64,000 nt of DNA, taken from NCBI GenBank assembly GCA_036881905.1, contig JBAJNN010000003.1, positions 62,001 through 126,000 of the forward strand. The letters are read 5' to 3'. Positions 18,015 to 27,088 of this stretch are shown here, piece after piece. Origin of the DNA: JBAJNN01 sp036881905. GTDB taxonomy: Bacteria; Pseudomonadota; Alphaproteobacteria; Rhizobiales; Im1. The notes under the pieces are model-generated. The model searched no databases. It was not told where the DNA came from and saw nothing but the letters and a program-made list of their open reading frames with translations. Position 1 is the first letter of the stretch. Each line of letters starts with the position of its first letter. Both the position numbers and the translations under genes were made by a program.

Positions 18015-18095
18015 AATTCGCTGCCATGTCCCTTCGCCATGGCGACGTTCGATATCGCAACGGGCCAGAATGCGCGGCTCACTGAATTACCTTCC

Positions 18096-18648
18096 CTAGC
18101 GAATTACCATTAAGAACACCGTAGCATTATAAAATCCTTCAAACAAGCGTCTCGAAAACTGCATGGCGATCATACCGAGCACGGCGCCAAGGTCGGCGGC
18201 GGCAATGTCAGGGCCGATTATGAAACCGCGTTGCCCACGGCGTGCCGCCAGGGTCACGTAAGCCATGAAGAGCGAGAAAACCATGGCAAGCGCTCAGCAC
18301 CCGGGCCAATAATGATGCGGCAAGAACAGCCACCGTCGTGAAAATCGCCATATAGGAAAAATAATCGCGTAACAGTAGAGCAAACTGCCGGCGTGAAAAC
18401 CGAAGGCGCCATGATGCCGCTGGACAACGAGGCGCGCGCCGCTTTCCCAATCGGATGTGACGGCCATGAAGGGTCATATGAACATGGCCAGCATAAAGCT
18501 CGGAGAAATTGACCAACCGATTCTTGGGAAAGCTGTATCCCGGATCGACGACAAGAAAGAGCGCCAGAACGGCTGACGTCTGGGAAAGCGTCGAGAAAAT
18601 GAAAGGAGCCAGCAGAATCAGCCGGAATTGCGCGCCGTTATCGCTCAT
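18096..18648 (-). pseudogene. Decayed multi-pass membrane protein
   Basis: Two overlapping minus-strand frames carry hydrophobic segments in sequence: LILLAPFIFSTLSQTSAVLA in the first, YMAIFTTVAVLAASLLARVL further on, then (other frame) VFSLFMAYVTLAARRG and ADLGAVLGMIAMQFSRRLF. The frame switches near 18250, and charged, low-hydrophobicity stretches between suggest further damage. It looks like a former transporter directly upstream of the YqcI/YcgG operon on the same strand. I cannot name the family. Confidence 0.5.
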
Positions 18649-18696
18649 GCCAATATCGCCCGTTGGGCCATTCGCCTCACATCACCACCTGAGAAT

Positions 18697-18804
18697 CTAG
18701 AGTATAATCCGACCAAAGCGCGAGCGAGGATCGACAAGATTACGCGGTCGAAATCAAGAGTTAAGGGTGCCGACTCGATTCAATCAAATCGAACGGTGCT
18801 CTAG
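18697..18804. repeat. Dispersed palindromic repeat, copy 2
   Basis: 108 bases with near-perfect terminal inverted repeats, CTAGAGTATAATCCGA at the left and GGTGCTCTAG at the right. It shares the GAGGATCGACAAGATTA core with copies 1 and 3, and a right half (AAGAGTTAAGGGTGCCG... GATTCAATC) clearly related to copy 3. Confidence 0.75.
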
Positions 18805-18916
18805 GTGGCAGCGTTCGGCCCGTTGTGTCTTCTTGAAGCATGAATGGCATTGGTCTTGAGCAACTTAACCCGATACGCAGTCACCACTTTGCGATGGGAA
18901 AGACAATGACTTACTC

Positions 18917-19273
18917 TCATATCCTCTCATTTTTTGGCGGCAATTGTAGTCTGACTGGCCCCAACTGGCAACCGTAAATGACAGGCCTGGCTTCACCAGG
19001 GCCTTTGACGGAAACAGTCACCGTCGCCGCCGGTTCCGCCTTGCCGGTAATCGTCGCGGTGGTGTCGGAAATCGTCGCGCCGTCATCTGGCTCTATAACA
19101 CTGTTATCCTCCGCCAACCCAATATCCCTCGGGGCTGGTCGCTCCTCTCCTCTCGCGCAAGACGACCCACCGCTATCCAAATCATTGCCGGGCAAATCCG
19201 TCTCCCGTGACCCGGTTTGCGCGGTGACGGCGCTGCCGACGACCGTGCCGGCAAGGAATGGTGATGGTATCAC
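18917..19273 (-). pseudogene. Fragment of an Ig-like-repeat surface protein
   Basis: The minus-strand frame contains EPDDGATISDTTATITGKAE followed by PAATVTVSVKGPGEARPVIY, the strand pattern of bacterial Ig-like repeats found in large adhesins. The flanks are low-complexity and no start, signal peptide or further repeats are present, so this is a leftover of a much larger gene. A separate decayed surface-protein gene lies at 45.6-46.8 kb. Confidence 0.5.
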
Positions 19274-19780
19274 CGGCCCGCCGCTTCGGCATGCGGATCA
19301 CCGCTATGGAGTTGGCCGCCGCGCGGGACCCCTTACCATCTTCCCTGAGATGACGATAGTTGCGAAAAGCGCGCCTTGCTCCAGGTGAATTCCGCGAGTC
19401 CAGATGTCCGTGCGGTTCATAAGGGAGCTACCCTATGGGCCGTTCAGGCCCGTTGTTTCTAAATTCCGTAGCCTCTACTCTGAAAATACGCCTCCCATGA
19501 TGGCGCAACCTTAGGGGGCGTCTCTCGATTCAAGATTTTCCTAATCCTTGCCAAGCGACGGATTCTGTCTGGGCGTATTAGGTGGAAAACGTCCGTGAGA
19601 TTTGCTTTTGTTACAACTTTGATGGTCGTTCCCTCCCCAGCCCAAGGCGGAGACCCCGTCTTGCGAAATGCGATTCGAGGCGACGCCTGGAGAATCCTGA
19701 CGCCGTAAATAAGTCGTGATACGGGGCGCGCGAAGCTGGTATGGTGGTCAGGTCTTGAATCTTCTTGCGGGAGAATGATT
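19274..19780. other. Gene-poor region before tenA
   Basis: 507 bases. A minus-strand open frame (19459-19830) runs into the tenA start and ends in a basic stretch, IRPDRIRRLARIRKILNRE; I recognise no family and regard it as a relic or chance ORF. No TPP riboswitch sequence is seen ahead of tenA. Confidence 0.4.
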
Positions 19781-20458
19781 ATGGTTGAAACCAGCTTTTG
19801 CGACATGGCCTGGCAGGCCACCGCCGACAATTACGCCAAAATCCTCAACCTGCCTTTCATTCGGGAATTGGCTGAAGGTACGCTCGATGCCGCTCGGTTC
19901 CGCTTTTATGTGATTCAGGACTGGCTTTATTTGGAAGAATTCGCCCGCGCATTATCGATTGCGGCGGCCAGAGCACCGGACGCGGAAGCCATGGATGTGT
20001 TCGGCAAATCCGCCCAGGGCGCCATCCTGGTCGAGCGCAGCCTTCATGGCGGTTTTTTTAAACGGTTTGGCGTGAACCGAAAGGAAATGGCGCAGGCACG
20101 GCCGACGCCGACCTGCCATGGCTACAGCAATTTTCTTCTGGCGCTGGCATGTCGGTCCTCTTATGGCCAACTGATCGCCGGTCTTTTGCCCTGCTTTTGG
20201 ATTTACCAGGCGGTCGGCGGCCACATTGCCGCGCAGGCTGGGCCCGACAACCCTTACGATGCCTGGATCGAAACCTACTCCGATCCCGATTTCGCCGCGT
20301 CAACAGATGCAGTCAAAGCCATCGTCGATCGCGTGGCCGCGCTGGAGAGCAGGGCCGAGCGTGACGTAATGCTGGCCGCCTACAAATATGCGGTGCGGTT
20401 TGAATGGATGTTTTGGGACAGCGCCTATCGTTTTGAGGATTGGCCCATCACGCTCTGA
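19781..20458 (+). CDS. tenA: TenA family aminopyrimidine aminohydrolase / thiaminase II
   Basis: Salvages thiamin breakdown products by hydrolysing aminopyrimidines, or cleaves thiamin. The 225-residue helical protein has the active-site stretch YVIQDWLYLEEFARALSIAA near 44-63 with the conserved Asp, the catalytic-cysteine helix YGQLIAGLLPCFWIYQAVG near 128-146, and the C-terminal RFEWMFWDSAYRFE with the conserved Glu. GGGAGAATGATT precedes the second of two in-frame ATGs, so 19781 is preferred over 19775. No other thiamin genes adjoin it. Confidence 0.92.
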   Translation: MVETSFCDMAWQATADNYAKILNLPFIRELAEGTLDAARFRFYVIQDWLYLEEFARALSIAAARAPDAEAMDVFGKSAQGAILVERSLHGGFFKRFGVNRKEMAQARPTPTCHGYSNFLLALACRSSYGQLIAGLLPCFWIYQAVGGHIAAQAGPDNPYDAWIETYSDPDFAASTDAVKAIVDRVAALESRAERDVMLAAYKYAVRFEWMFWDSAYRFEDWPITL

Positions 20459-20505
20459 AAGCGCTAAAGTCGGCGGTTGAGGGCAATTCAACAAAAGCAA
20501 GCCGC

Positions 20506-21042
20506 CTAGCATGGCGTCACGGAGGACGGGGCTACGGATGGCGGGGTTGAGTGTGACGACGTCTCGCGGCAGCTTCTGCATCGGCCATAAATTTCCACAA
20601 CGCGGTGTCTTGTTCGAAAGCCGCGATTCCCGGTTGCGCGTCGAAGCGAGGTCAGAACGTCCGGCGCCGGGAACTCGGTGACGCTGCTGCACTCATCGCA
20701 AATCATGAACATCGTATCCCGGCCGTGGCAATGGTCTTGTTTGCACGCCACAAAGGCTTTCTTGCCTTCCAACCTGTGGATCAGCTCATGTTCGCGGAGA
20801 AAATCAAGGATGCGGTAAATGACGATCGGCGCCGGGCGGCGACCATTGAGGGCGCCCATATGCTCGATAATGTCATAGGCCCCGACCGCCTTTTGACCCG
20901 ATGCGATGATACTCAATATTTCACGGCGCAATTGGGTCAGACGAACGCCCGACCGGACGCATTTTCGCTCCGCCCGCCGCAAAATCTCCCTCAAAGCGTC
21001 GGTTTGATCGCTCCGCGATGTGACCGATTCGGGTTGGTTCAT
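20506..21042 (-). CDS. Fur family transcriptional regulator, Zur-like
   Basis: Metal-responsive DNA-binding repressor of 178 residues. The winged-helix part spans about 20-95 (RLTQLRREILSIIASG near 34-49; PIVIYRILDFLREHELIHRL near 72-91). The metal region has DHCHGRDTMFMICDECSSV near 103-121 and a second Cys pair CRSCRE near 154-159, the two CXXC pairs of a structural zinc site. The His-rich ligand pattern favours a zinc regulator (Zur) over iron, but this is not proven. No zinc transporter genes lie next to it. Confidence 0.85.
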   Translation of the reverse strand: MNQPESVTSRSDQTDALREILRRAERKCVRSGVRLTQLRREILSIIASGQKAVGAYDIIEHMGALNGRRPAPIVIYRILDFLREHELIHRLEGKKAFVACKQDHCHGRDTMFMICDECSSVTEFPAPDVLTSLRRATGNRGFRTRHRVVEIYGRCRSCRETSSHSTPPSVAPSSVTPC

Positions 21043-21223
21043 GATCTTACGAGACTCCCGACAAGCAGCCTTTTCATCGAAATCTGTCGCTTAGTCTGCC
21101 ATATTGGTAGGGAAAATACAAGGAACCTGAAGATCGTAAACGAAGTCCGCGCGGCGGTCGGGTCCGGTGCGTGTTCCAGCAATATTGGCCCAAGAACTGA
21201 AGACCTAGCGCAACCGAGAGTTA

Positions 21224-21955
21224 CTACGGCCATGACGAGACCATTCGGCGGGCGGAGTGCAAATCGGCTGGTGTATCGACCTCACACCAGTCATGCCCGT
21301 CGATGGCGCAGCTTGCCACTTCGGTGCTTTCGGCGATCGTGGCAACCGCGGAAGGGAACCACAGGCTTAGTCCCGAACCGTCGCGCATGGTGCGTTCAAG
21401 AACATCGCGATAAAGCCCCGCCCCGTCTTCGCCGAATCGGTAGAGACCGATCGCTTCAGCATCGACGCTGTCTGATGGCAGGGTCTTGCCGATCCGCACG
21501 ATACACCCCCCTTTGAGCATGACTTTCATATCGTCATTGTCATAGTGTTCTTTGTGGTTTATCGCCACACGGATAGGGGCCGACGGGCAGGACAGAAAAT
21601 GTCTGACCAGCTCCGCGCGAAATATCGTATCGCCATTCACCTGGATAAAACCGGTTTTCATCTCATGACGCGCCATCCAGCAACTGGCCAAATTATCCAC
21701 CACCCTATAGAACGGGTTGAAGATGGTTCGAATTTCGACCGACAAGTCACGCGCGAGCCTGCCCAGCATCTCCTCCACCAGTTCGGTGCCATAACCGGTT
21801 ATGACGACGAATTCTTCAATGCCGCATGCCGCGAAGGCGTCGATCTGCCGGGCGATCAGCGCGCGCGCGCCTATTTTCAGCAGTGCCTTGGGAAGAGCGT
21901 TAGTCAATGGCAAAAGCCGCTTGCCTTGGCCCGCGGCGAGGATCAAAACCTTCAT
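21224..21955 (-). CDS. NTP transferase, sugar-phosphate/phosphocholine cytidylyltransferase-like
   Basis: A 243-residue cytoplasmic nucleotidyltransferase. The nucleotide-binding signature ILAAGQGKRLLPLTNALPKA is at 5-24, the metal aspartate in FIQVNGDTIFRAEL near 105-118, and a late EVDTPADLHSARR near 225-237 that matches the second metal site. The length suits the LicC/phosphocholine or inositol-1-phosphate cytidylyltransferase group. It lies divergent from the metallophosphoesterase gene and a few kilobases from a CDP-alcohol phosphotransferase gene, so it may supply that enzyme with a CDP-activated headgroup (inference). Confidence 0.85.
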   Translation of the reverse strand: MKVLILAAGQGKRLLPLTNALPKALLKIGARALIARQIDAFAACGIEEFVVITGYGTELVEEMLGRLARDLSVEIRTIFNPFYRVVDNLASCWMARHEMKTGFIQVNGDTIFRAELVRHFLSCPSAPIRVAINHKEHYDNDDMKVMLKGGCIVRIGKTLPSDSVDAEAIGLYRFGEDGAGLYRDVLERTMRDGSGLSLWFPSAVATIAESTEVASCAIDGHDWCEVDTPADLHSARRMVSSWP

Positions 21956-22061
21956 GACGCTACCTTATCTCTCGATCGACGGACCGCCCCCGGCCAGTTT
22001 TCGATTGCATCGTAACCTCACCGAAGTCAAGCCCCCAAAACCGGTATCGGATCTTTTGCCA

Positions 22062-22979
22062 ATGTTCACTCTGGCCCATCTCTCCGATCTTCATCTCGCC
22101 CCGATTCCCCGGCCATCTTTGCGGGAACTGGCGACGAAACGATTTTTCGGCCACCTGTCCTGGCGCGGGCGACGCCGTCATATCCATTGTCGCCACGTTG
22201 TCGATCTGATGGCCGAGGATATTCGCCGTCACACCCCGGACCATGTCGCCCTGACCGGAGACCTCGTCAATCTCGCGCTCCGGCGGGAATTTGACAATGC
22301 CGCGCAATGGCTGAAGAGATTCGGGCCGCCCGAGTGGATCAGTGTGGTGCCCGGCAATCACGATGCCTATGTCTCCGCCCCGTATGATGAGGGTGTCGGT
22401 TTGTGGGCGGATTACATGCGCGGCGACCTTGCGTTGGAGAGTTTACCCGAACAAGGCCGTTTTCCCTTCGTGCGGGTGCGACGCAATATAGCGCTAATCG
22501 GCCTGTCGACCGCGGCGCCGACAGCGCCGTTCATCGCATCGGGCCGGCTTGGATCGGTTCAAACGGACGCTCTGGGCAAAATTCTGTCCATCCTGCGCGA
22601 GCGCGGTTTTTTTAGGATTATCCTTATCCATCATCCCCCGGCGCCTGGCATGAATCCAAAACGCAGAGGACTGGTTGACGCTAAACGCCTTGCTGCTATC
22701 GTGGAACAAGACGGTGTGGAACTCATAGTTCATGGTCACACTCATCGTGGCTCGGTAAAACAGCTACGGTCCCGGTATGGTCGCGTGCATGTGGTTGGTG
22801 TACCGTCGGCTTCAGCGGTTGCCCATGGAGGGCGGCCGGGCGCCGCCTGGAATCGGTATATAATTCGCCGCGGCAAGGGGTTATGGCGATGTACCATGAG
22901 CACACGGACTTACGACGAGACCAATGATCGTTTCGTGGCGGGGGAGAGTGTGGAGTTCGATCTGTCTACGAGGCAATAA
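22062..22979 (+). CDS. Metallophosphoesterase
   Basis: A 305-residue calcineurin-fold phosphohydrolase. All metal motifs are present in order: HLSDLHL at 6-12, TGDLVNL near 66, PGNHDAY near 102, LIHHPP near 195 and HGHTHRG near 228. The substrate is not predictable. I chose the ATG at 22062 because the family begins just before the SDLHL motif; the open frame extends further up, into the divergent nucleotidyltransferase gene. It is the first of a plus-strand run through HIT, lptF, lptG and the lipid genes. Confidence 0.88.
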   Translation: MFTLAHLSDLHLAPIPRPSLRELATKRFFGHLSWRGRRRHIHCRHVVDLMAEDIRRHTPDHVALTGDLVNLALRREFDNAAQWLKRFGPPEWISVVPGNHDAYVSAPYDEGVGLWADYMRGDLALESLPEQGRFPFVRVRRNIALIGLSTAAPTAPFIASGRLGSVQTDALGKILSILRERGFFRIILIHHPPAPGMNPKRRGLVDAKRLAAIVEQDGVELIVHGHTHRGSVKQLRSRYGRVHVVGVPSASAVAHGGRPGAAWNRYIIRRGKGLWRCTMSTRTYDETNDRFVAGESVEFDLSTRQ

Positions 22980-23046
22980 GGTACCGGTGGATTTATGTTT
23001 GATCACATAGGCTCATGTCTTTTTCAACAAAGCTCAAGGTGAATCC

Positions 23047-23499
23047 ATGACCAACCGGACAATGTTGAAATTCGGCTATCCGGAGAGTTTGATTGCTGAT
23101 TACCAGCATTGGCGCGTCTTGCTGCGCCCCCAACAGGTCACATTCGGCGCTCTGGTGCTGATTTGCAAGGGCGAAGCCCGCGCCCTGCCGGGAATCCCGC
23201 GTGACGCCTTTACCGAACTGGCCGAGGTCACGGCCGATATCGAGACCACGCTCTCAGCCTTGTGTCCTTATGACAAGATCAATTATCTCATGCTGATGAT
23301 GGTCGATTGCGATGTGCATTTTCATGTCTTGCCGCGCTATGCGCGCGCGCGGGAATTCGACGGCGTCACCTATCGCGATCGCGGCTGGCCCGGACCGCCG
23401 GAACTGGGCGAAGCGATCACGCTTGCCCCCCTTAAGCGCGATCGCTTGCTCGCGGCTCTCGCCGCATTATGGCCCGGCGGCAAGGCGCTAACAGGCTGA
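23047..23499 (+). CDS. HIT-like family protein
   Basis: A 150-residue HIT-fold protein with the C-terminal motif CDVHFHVLPRY near 97-107. The usual HisXHisXHis triad reads Asp-Val-His-Phe-His, so the first histidine is replaced while the catalytic middle histidine remains. Typical relatives hydrolyse or transfer nucleotidyl groups; the exact reaction is unknown. TCAAGGTGAATCC precedes the ATG. lptF begins seven bases downstream. Confidence 0.82.
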   Translation: MTNRTMLKFGYPESLIADYQHWRVLLRPQQVTFGALVLICKGEARALPGIPRDAFTELAEVTADIETTLSALCPYDKINYLMLMMVDCDVHFHVLPRYARAREFDGVTYRDRGWPGPPELGEAITLAPLKRDRLLAALAALWPGGKALTG

Positions 23500-23505
23500 T
23501 CCGCG

Positions 23506-24666
23506 ATGCCGGTTATGAGTATAATGTCACGCTATATCATCCGCCAGGTGAGAGGTCCGCTCCTTGCCGCCGGGCTCATCGGCCTTATGGTGCTTTTGGC
23601 GGAACGCATGGTGAGATTGCTCGATATAACGCTTGGCAAGAGCAATTCTCTGGCGATCGTCCTCAAGATGCTGGCTTATCTGATCCCGCATTATCTGGGG
23701 CTTGCCATTCCGGGTGCGTTGTTTATCGGCTTGCTGTTCGGCTTCAGCCGACTGTCGAGGAATGGCGAAATCGACGCTTTCCTTGCCGCCGGAATAGGGC
23801 TGCACCGGCTGACCCGACCGGTCTTTGCCCTGGCCTGCGCTTTGATGCTTGTGGCTTTCGTCGTTTTTGGCTGGATTCAACCCTATGCGCGCTACGCCTA
23901 TCGCGCCTTGCTCTATACAGTAAAGAATATCGATGTGTTTTATCTTGCCGAAGAAGGCGTGTTCATGAAAGTGGGCAAGCGGACCTTCATTCTCGATACG
24001 CTCAAGAAAAACGCCAATGTGTTTGAGCATATTTTTCTGTTTGAGGACAATGGAGAAAGGGGAAGCGAAACCATTACCGCCGAACGTGGAGCGCTGATTG
24101 AAACGCCGGATGGACAACGCCCCCTGTTGCGCCTTGAAAATGGCCGTCGGCTGAAAATCCGGCCGGCATCGCCCGAGCAAAAGCCACTTGCCCCGGTGAC
24201 CGGCCGTTTCAAGACCGCCGAGGTGCCCATCGGCAGAGAACGGTTCGCTCTGTTTCGCGATCGCGGCAAGAATCAACGTGAATTGACATTGCCTGAACTT
24301 GTGAACCGGCTTGACGACCCGCCGGCGAAGACCACGCGCAATGAAATGCGCGCGGAATTGCACAAACGCCTCGTCAATATCCTGTCTCTGCCGATTTTGC
24401 CGTTCCTCTCCATTCCCTTTGCCCTCGCGCGTCGACGTGCCACCAGTGCCTATCGTTTCGGCGCGGCCATTGTCATTCTGGTCGGCTACTATGAGATTGT
24501 GGAGCAGGCCACATTGCTCGTGCAAACCGGACGGGCCTCGCCCTATGTCGCCTTATGGACGCCATTCGCCCTGCTTGGCGTATTTTCCGCCTGGCGCTAC
24601 TGTCAGGCTAGTCGTATTATTCCAACCCGCCGGTTGGGGCGCGTTGCCGGTCGGTCAGGGACATAA
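23506..24666 (+). CDS. lptF: LPS export ABC transporter permease LptF
   Basis: One of the two inner-membrane permeases that, with LptB, extract lipopolysaccharide for transport to the outer membrane. The 386-residue protein has three N-terminal helices (about 14-120), a periplasmic beta-jellyroll region (about 130-285), and three C-terminal helices starting with LVNILSLPILPFLSIPFALA near 290-309, the YjgP/YjgQ pattern. AGG lies ten bases before the ATG; an ATG at 23524 is an alternative start. It pairs with lptG 38 bases downstream. Confidence 0.9.
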   Translation: MPVMSIMSRYIIRQVRGPLLAAGLIGLMVLLAERMVRLLDITLGKSNSLAIVLKMLAYLIPHYLGLAIPGALFIGLLFGFSRLSRNGEIDAFLAAGIGLHRLTRPVFALACALMLVAFVVFGWIQPYARYAYRALLYTVKNIDVFYLAEEGVFMKVGKRTFILDTLKKNANVFEHIFLFEDNGERGSETITAERGALIETPDGQRPLLRLENGRRLKIRPASPEQKPLAPVTGRFKTAEVPIGRERFALFRDRGKNQRELTLPELVNRLDDPPAKTTRNEMRAELHKRLVNILSLPILPFLSIPFALARRRATSAYRFGAAIVILVGYYEIVEQATLLVQTGRASPYVALWTPFALLGVFSAWRYCQASRIIPTRRLGRVAGRSGT

Positions 24667-24704
24667 ATCTTGCCTCGCCACGTCGCCAAAAACCTGTTAA
24701 ACTA

Positions 24705-25784
24705 ATGATGAAAACCCTCTCAGTGATGCTGACGCGTCTGTTTATCGTGCGCTTTGTCGCGATCTTGCTCGGCGTCTCGGTGTTCGTCGTCACCCTTGAC
24801 GCCATCGCCCGGTCGGGCGAGATTCTCGTGCTTAAGGCAAACGCCGTCAGCGCGGTTATCGCTTACGCGCTGCTGCGCCTTCCCGAAATCATGTCGAGTT
24901 TCATCGCCATTTCCACGATGCTGGCCATGCTGCTCATGTTGAGCGAACTGGGCGCTCATAGCGAGTTGATCATGATTTGGGGGGTGGGCCTGTCGCCATT
25001 TAAGGTGATCGTCATGCTCGCGCCCGTCGCGCTCTTGGTCGGTGGCCTGCATTTTCTGCTCGAGGACCGCGTCATTCCCTATACGGCGCGGATATTGCAT
25101 GAATGGGGTATCGGGGACTATAGCCGCAAGAAACTCAATATCGGCGAGGGAGATCAGATATGGCTGCGCCAGGGCACGGACATTCTACATGCGCGCAAAA
25201 GCAATCCCGAGACGACCAAACTCGAAAATGTCATTATTTTCAAACGCAACCATGACGGCACATTGTCGCAACAAATCATGGCCAGGCAGGCAGAGCTTAC
25301 AAATGGCCACTGGATGCTGTTTGACGTCACAATCTATTATCAGGATAACCGGGAGCCGGACCGGATCACCACTCTGCGCTATGACGGCGAATTTTTGCGT
25401 CCCGCGGCGGTCGGGGCGCGCTCGGGCGAGCCTGAAGAAATGTCGATCGCGGATCTTGGTGGGTTCATTGAGAATCTGGGCTTCGGGATTCGTCCCGTCA
25501 GGATTTACCAGAGCTGGTGGCACAACCGCCTGACCTTGCCGTTCATCTGCCTGTTGATGGTCGCGCTTGCCGTTCCGCTTGCAGCGAAATTCCGGCGCTG
25601 CGGGGGGCTTGGCGTCATGTTCGCTCTTGGCGTCGCTCTCGGTTTCGGTTTCTTCATCCTTGACGGGCTGTGCATGACGCTCGGCGAAGTCGGGTTTCTG
25701 GCGCCATGGATCGCCGCCTGGGCGCCGATCTTTATCTTTGCGGCAAGTGCGGCCATAATGACATTTCGCGTTGAGAGATTATAG
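24705..25784 (+). CDS. lptG: LPS export ABC transporter permease LptG
   Basis: Partner permease of LptF. The 359-residue protein has the family layout: three helices at the N-terminus, including ISTMLAMLLMLSELGAHSEL near 66-85, a periplasmic region (about 115-270), and three C-terminal helices beginning NRLTLPFICLLMVALAVPLA near 274-293. In many proteobacteria lptFG precedes lptD-surA; here a CDP-alcohol phosphotransferase and a lipid kinase follow. Either ATG of the initial pair (24705 or 24708) may be used. Confidence 0.9.
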   Translation: MMKTLSVMLTRLFIVRFVAILLGVSVFVVTLDAIARSGEILVLKANAVSAVIAYALLRLPEIMSSFIAISTMLAMLLMLSELGAHSELIMIWGVGLSPFKVIVMLAPVALLVGGLHFLLEDRVIPYTARILHEWGIGDYSRKKLNIGEGDQIWLRQGTDILHARKSNPETTKLENVIIFKRNHDGTLSQQIMARQAELTNGHWMLFDVTIYYQDNREPDRITTLRYDGEFLRPAAVGARSGEPEEMSIADLGGFIENLGFGIRPVRIYQSWWHNRLTLPFICLLMVALAVPLAAKFRRCGGLGVMFALGVALGFGFFILDGLCMTLGEVGFLAPWIAAWAPIFIFAASAAIMTFRVERL

Positions 25785-25879
25785 CCTTACGGGATGCTTT
25801 CCGGGGTCTTTCGTCGCTCGCTCGTTTTCGCGCCCATATTCGGGTTGCCTATGGGGAGTTAAGGTAAAAAAACGACGCC

Positions 25880-27088
25880 ATGGCCACAAAAACCACCAAA
25901 TCGCGCATGCGGGAAACGGACAAAACCAGCCGGTATCCGGCCCTGTGCATCATTGGTGACGGTAACGCCCGTTTATGGGGGCGAATGCTCGGCGAGCGCC
26001 TTAAAAAACAATTCTCCGAAGCCGGTGTCGGGCGGTTCATCGTCGTTAGCCAGGCGGCGTATGAGGACGGGACCGTCATTTTCGTGCGTGGCGACGCGAT
26101 CATCGACCAGCCTCTGATTGCAGTTCTGGTCAGGGAAAAGGGACTGGTGCTTACCGGCGAGGGCACCGGTGGGACCATTGCGCTTGCCGCGCATGTCACC
26201 CCTGAACAGGGTGGCCGGATCCGCGCCTTGCTGACAAGAGGGGGAATGCCGGACACCGACCTCGATCTGACGGCGCGCGGCCCGGGTGAACTCGGAGCAA
26301 ATTTCCGGAAATCATTGCGCAAACGCGAAATGCCCTACGCCATGACAGTAAGTAGCGCGGATCGTGCCACCATTGAGTGGCGCATGTTTATGGGGACTTA
26401 TAAAGGCGCGACCGATTTCGTCACCAAATATATCTGGCCATGGCCAGCCTTCATGGTGACGCGGTGGTTGGCGACGCGTCGGGTGACGCCGAATATGGTC
26501 ACTACAGTGGGTGCAATCCTGATGGTTGCTGCTTTTTTCCTGTTTCTTAAGGGCGTGTGGGCGGAAGGTCTGACTTGCGCCTGGGCAATGACGTTCCTTG
26601 ACACGGTCGATGGCAAATTGGCGCGGGTGACTCTCACCTCCAGCAAGTGGGGCGATATTTTCGACCATGGCATCGACCTTATCCATCCGCCTTTCTGGTA
26701 TATGGCCTGGGGGTTTGGGCTTGAGCACGGCGGTTTTATACTGCCTTCGGGGGCTATGGTCTGGCTGTTGGTGGTCATTTTTGCCGGTTACATACTTCAA
26801 CGTCTGATGGAAGGTGTAGCCATCAAGGTGTTACGCCTTAACATCCATATCTGGCGCCGCATCGATTCCATGTTTCGACAGGTCACGGCGCGGCGCAACC
26901 CCAATCTCGTTCTTCTGACCGTCAGCGCACTGGTCGCCCGACCGGATTGGGGGGTTGAGGCCGTTGCCCTATGGACGGGACTGTGTCTGATTTTGCATGG
27001 CCTCCAACTCATTCAGGCCCTGGGGGAGAAAAGGCGTAAAGGCGCGTTGTCTTCATGGCTGGACCAAGCAACCTCCTCGCGCTCATGA
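25880..27088 (+). CDS. CDP-alcohol phosphatidyltransferase family protein with N-terminal extension
   Basis: A 402-residue membrane enzyme expected to replace CMP of a CDP-alcohol by another alcohol. The catalytic signature D-X2-D-G-X2-A-R-X8-G-X3-D-X3-D is fully kept: DTVDGKLAR at 241-249, then GDIFDHGID at 258-266, set among about six helices. The first 150 residues form a soluble domain (ALCIIGDGNARLWGRMLG near 21-38) that may be a degenerate nucleotidyltransferase-like domain, as in bifunctional inositol-phosphate enzymes; this is tentative. The next gene starts inside its stop codon (ATGA), so the two are coupled. Confidence 0.85.
   Translation: MATKTTKSRMRETDKTSRYPALCIIGDGNARLWGRMLGERLKKQFSEAGVGRFIVVSQAAYEDGTVIFVRGDAIIDQPLIAVLVREKGLVLTGEGTGGTIALAAHVTPEQGGRIRALLTRGGMPDTDLDLTARGPGELGANFRKSLRKREMPYAMTVSSADRATIEWRMFMGTYKGATDFVTKYIWPWPAFMVTRWLATRRVTPNMVTTVGAILMVAAFFLFLKGVWAEGLTCAWAMTFLDTVDGKLARVTLTSSKWGDIFDHGIDLIHPPFWYMAWGFGLEHGGFILPSGAMVWLLVVIFAGYILQRLMEGVAIKVLRLNIHIWRRIDSMFRQVTARRNPNLVLLTVSALVARPDWGVEAVALWTGLCLILHGLQLIQALGEKRRKGALSSWLDQATSSRS

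Noticed and set aside
18978..19388. Plus-strand ORF of 136 residues opposite the Ig-like fragment
   Set aside because: Antisense shadow of the Ig-like repeat; no ribosome site or known motif.
19680..19780. TPP riboswitch ahead of tenA
   Set aside because: The conserved CUGAGA and ACCUGA segments are not present.
19459..19830. Minus-strand ORF of 123 residues overlapping the tenA start
   Set aside because: Not similar to any family I know and overlaps the well-supported tenA; kept only as a comment on the gap.
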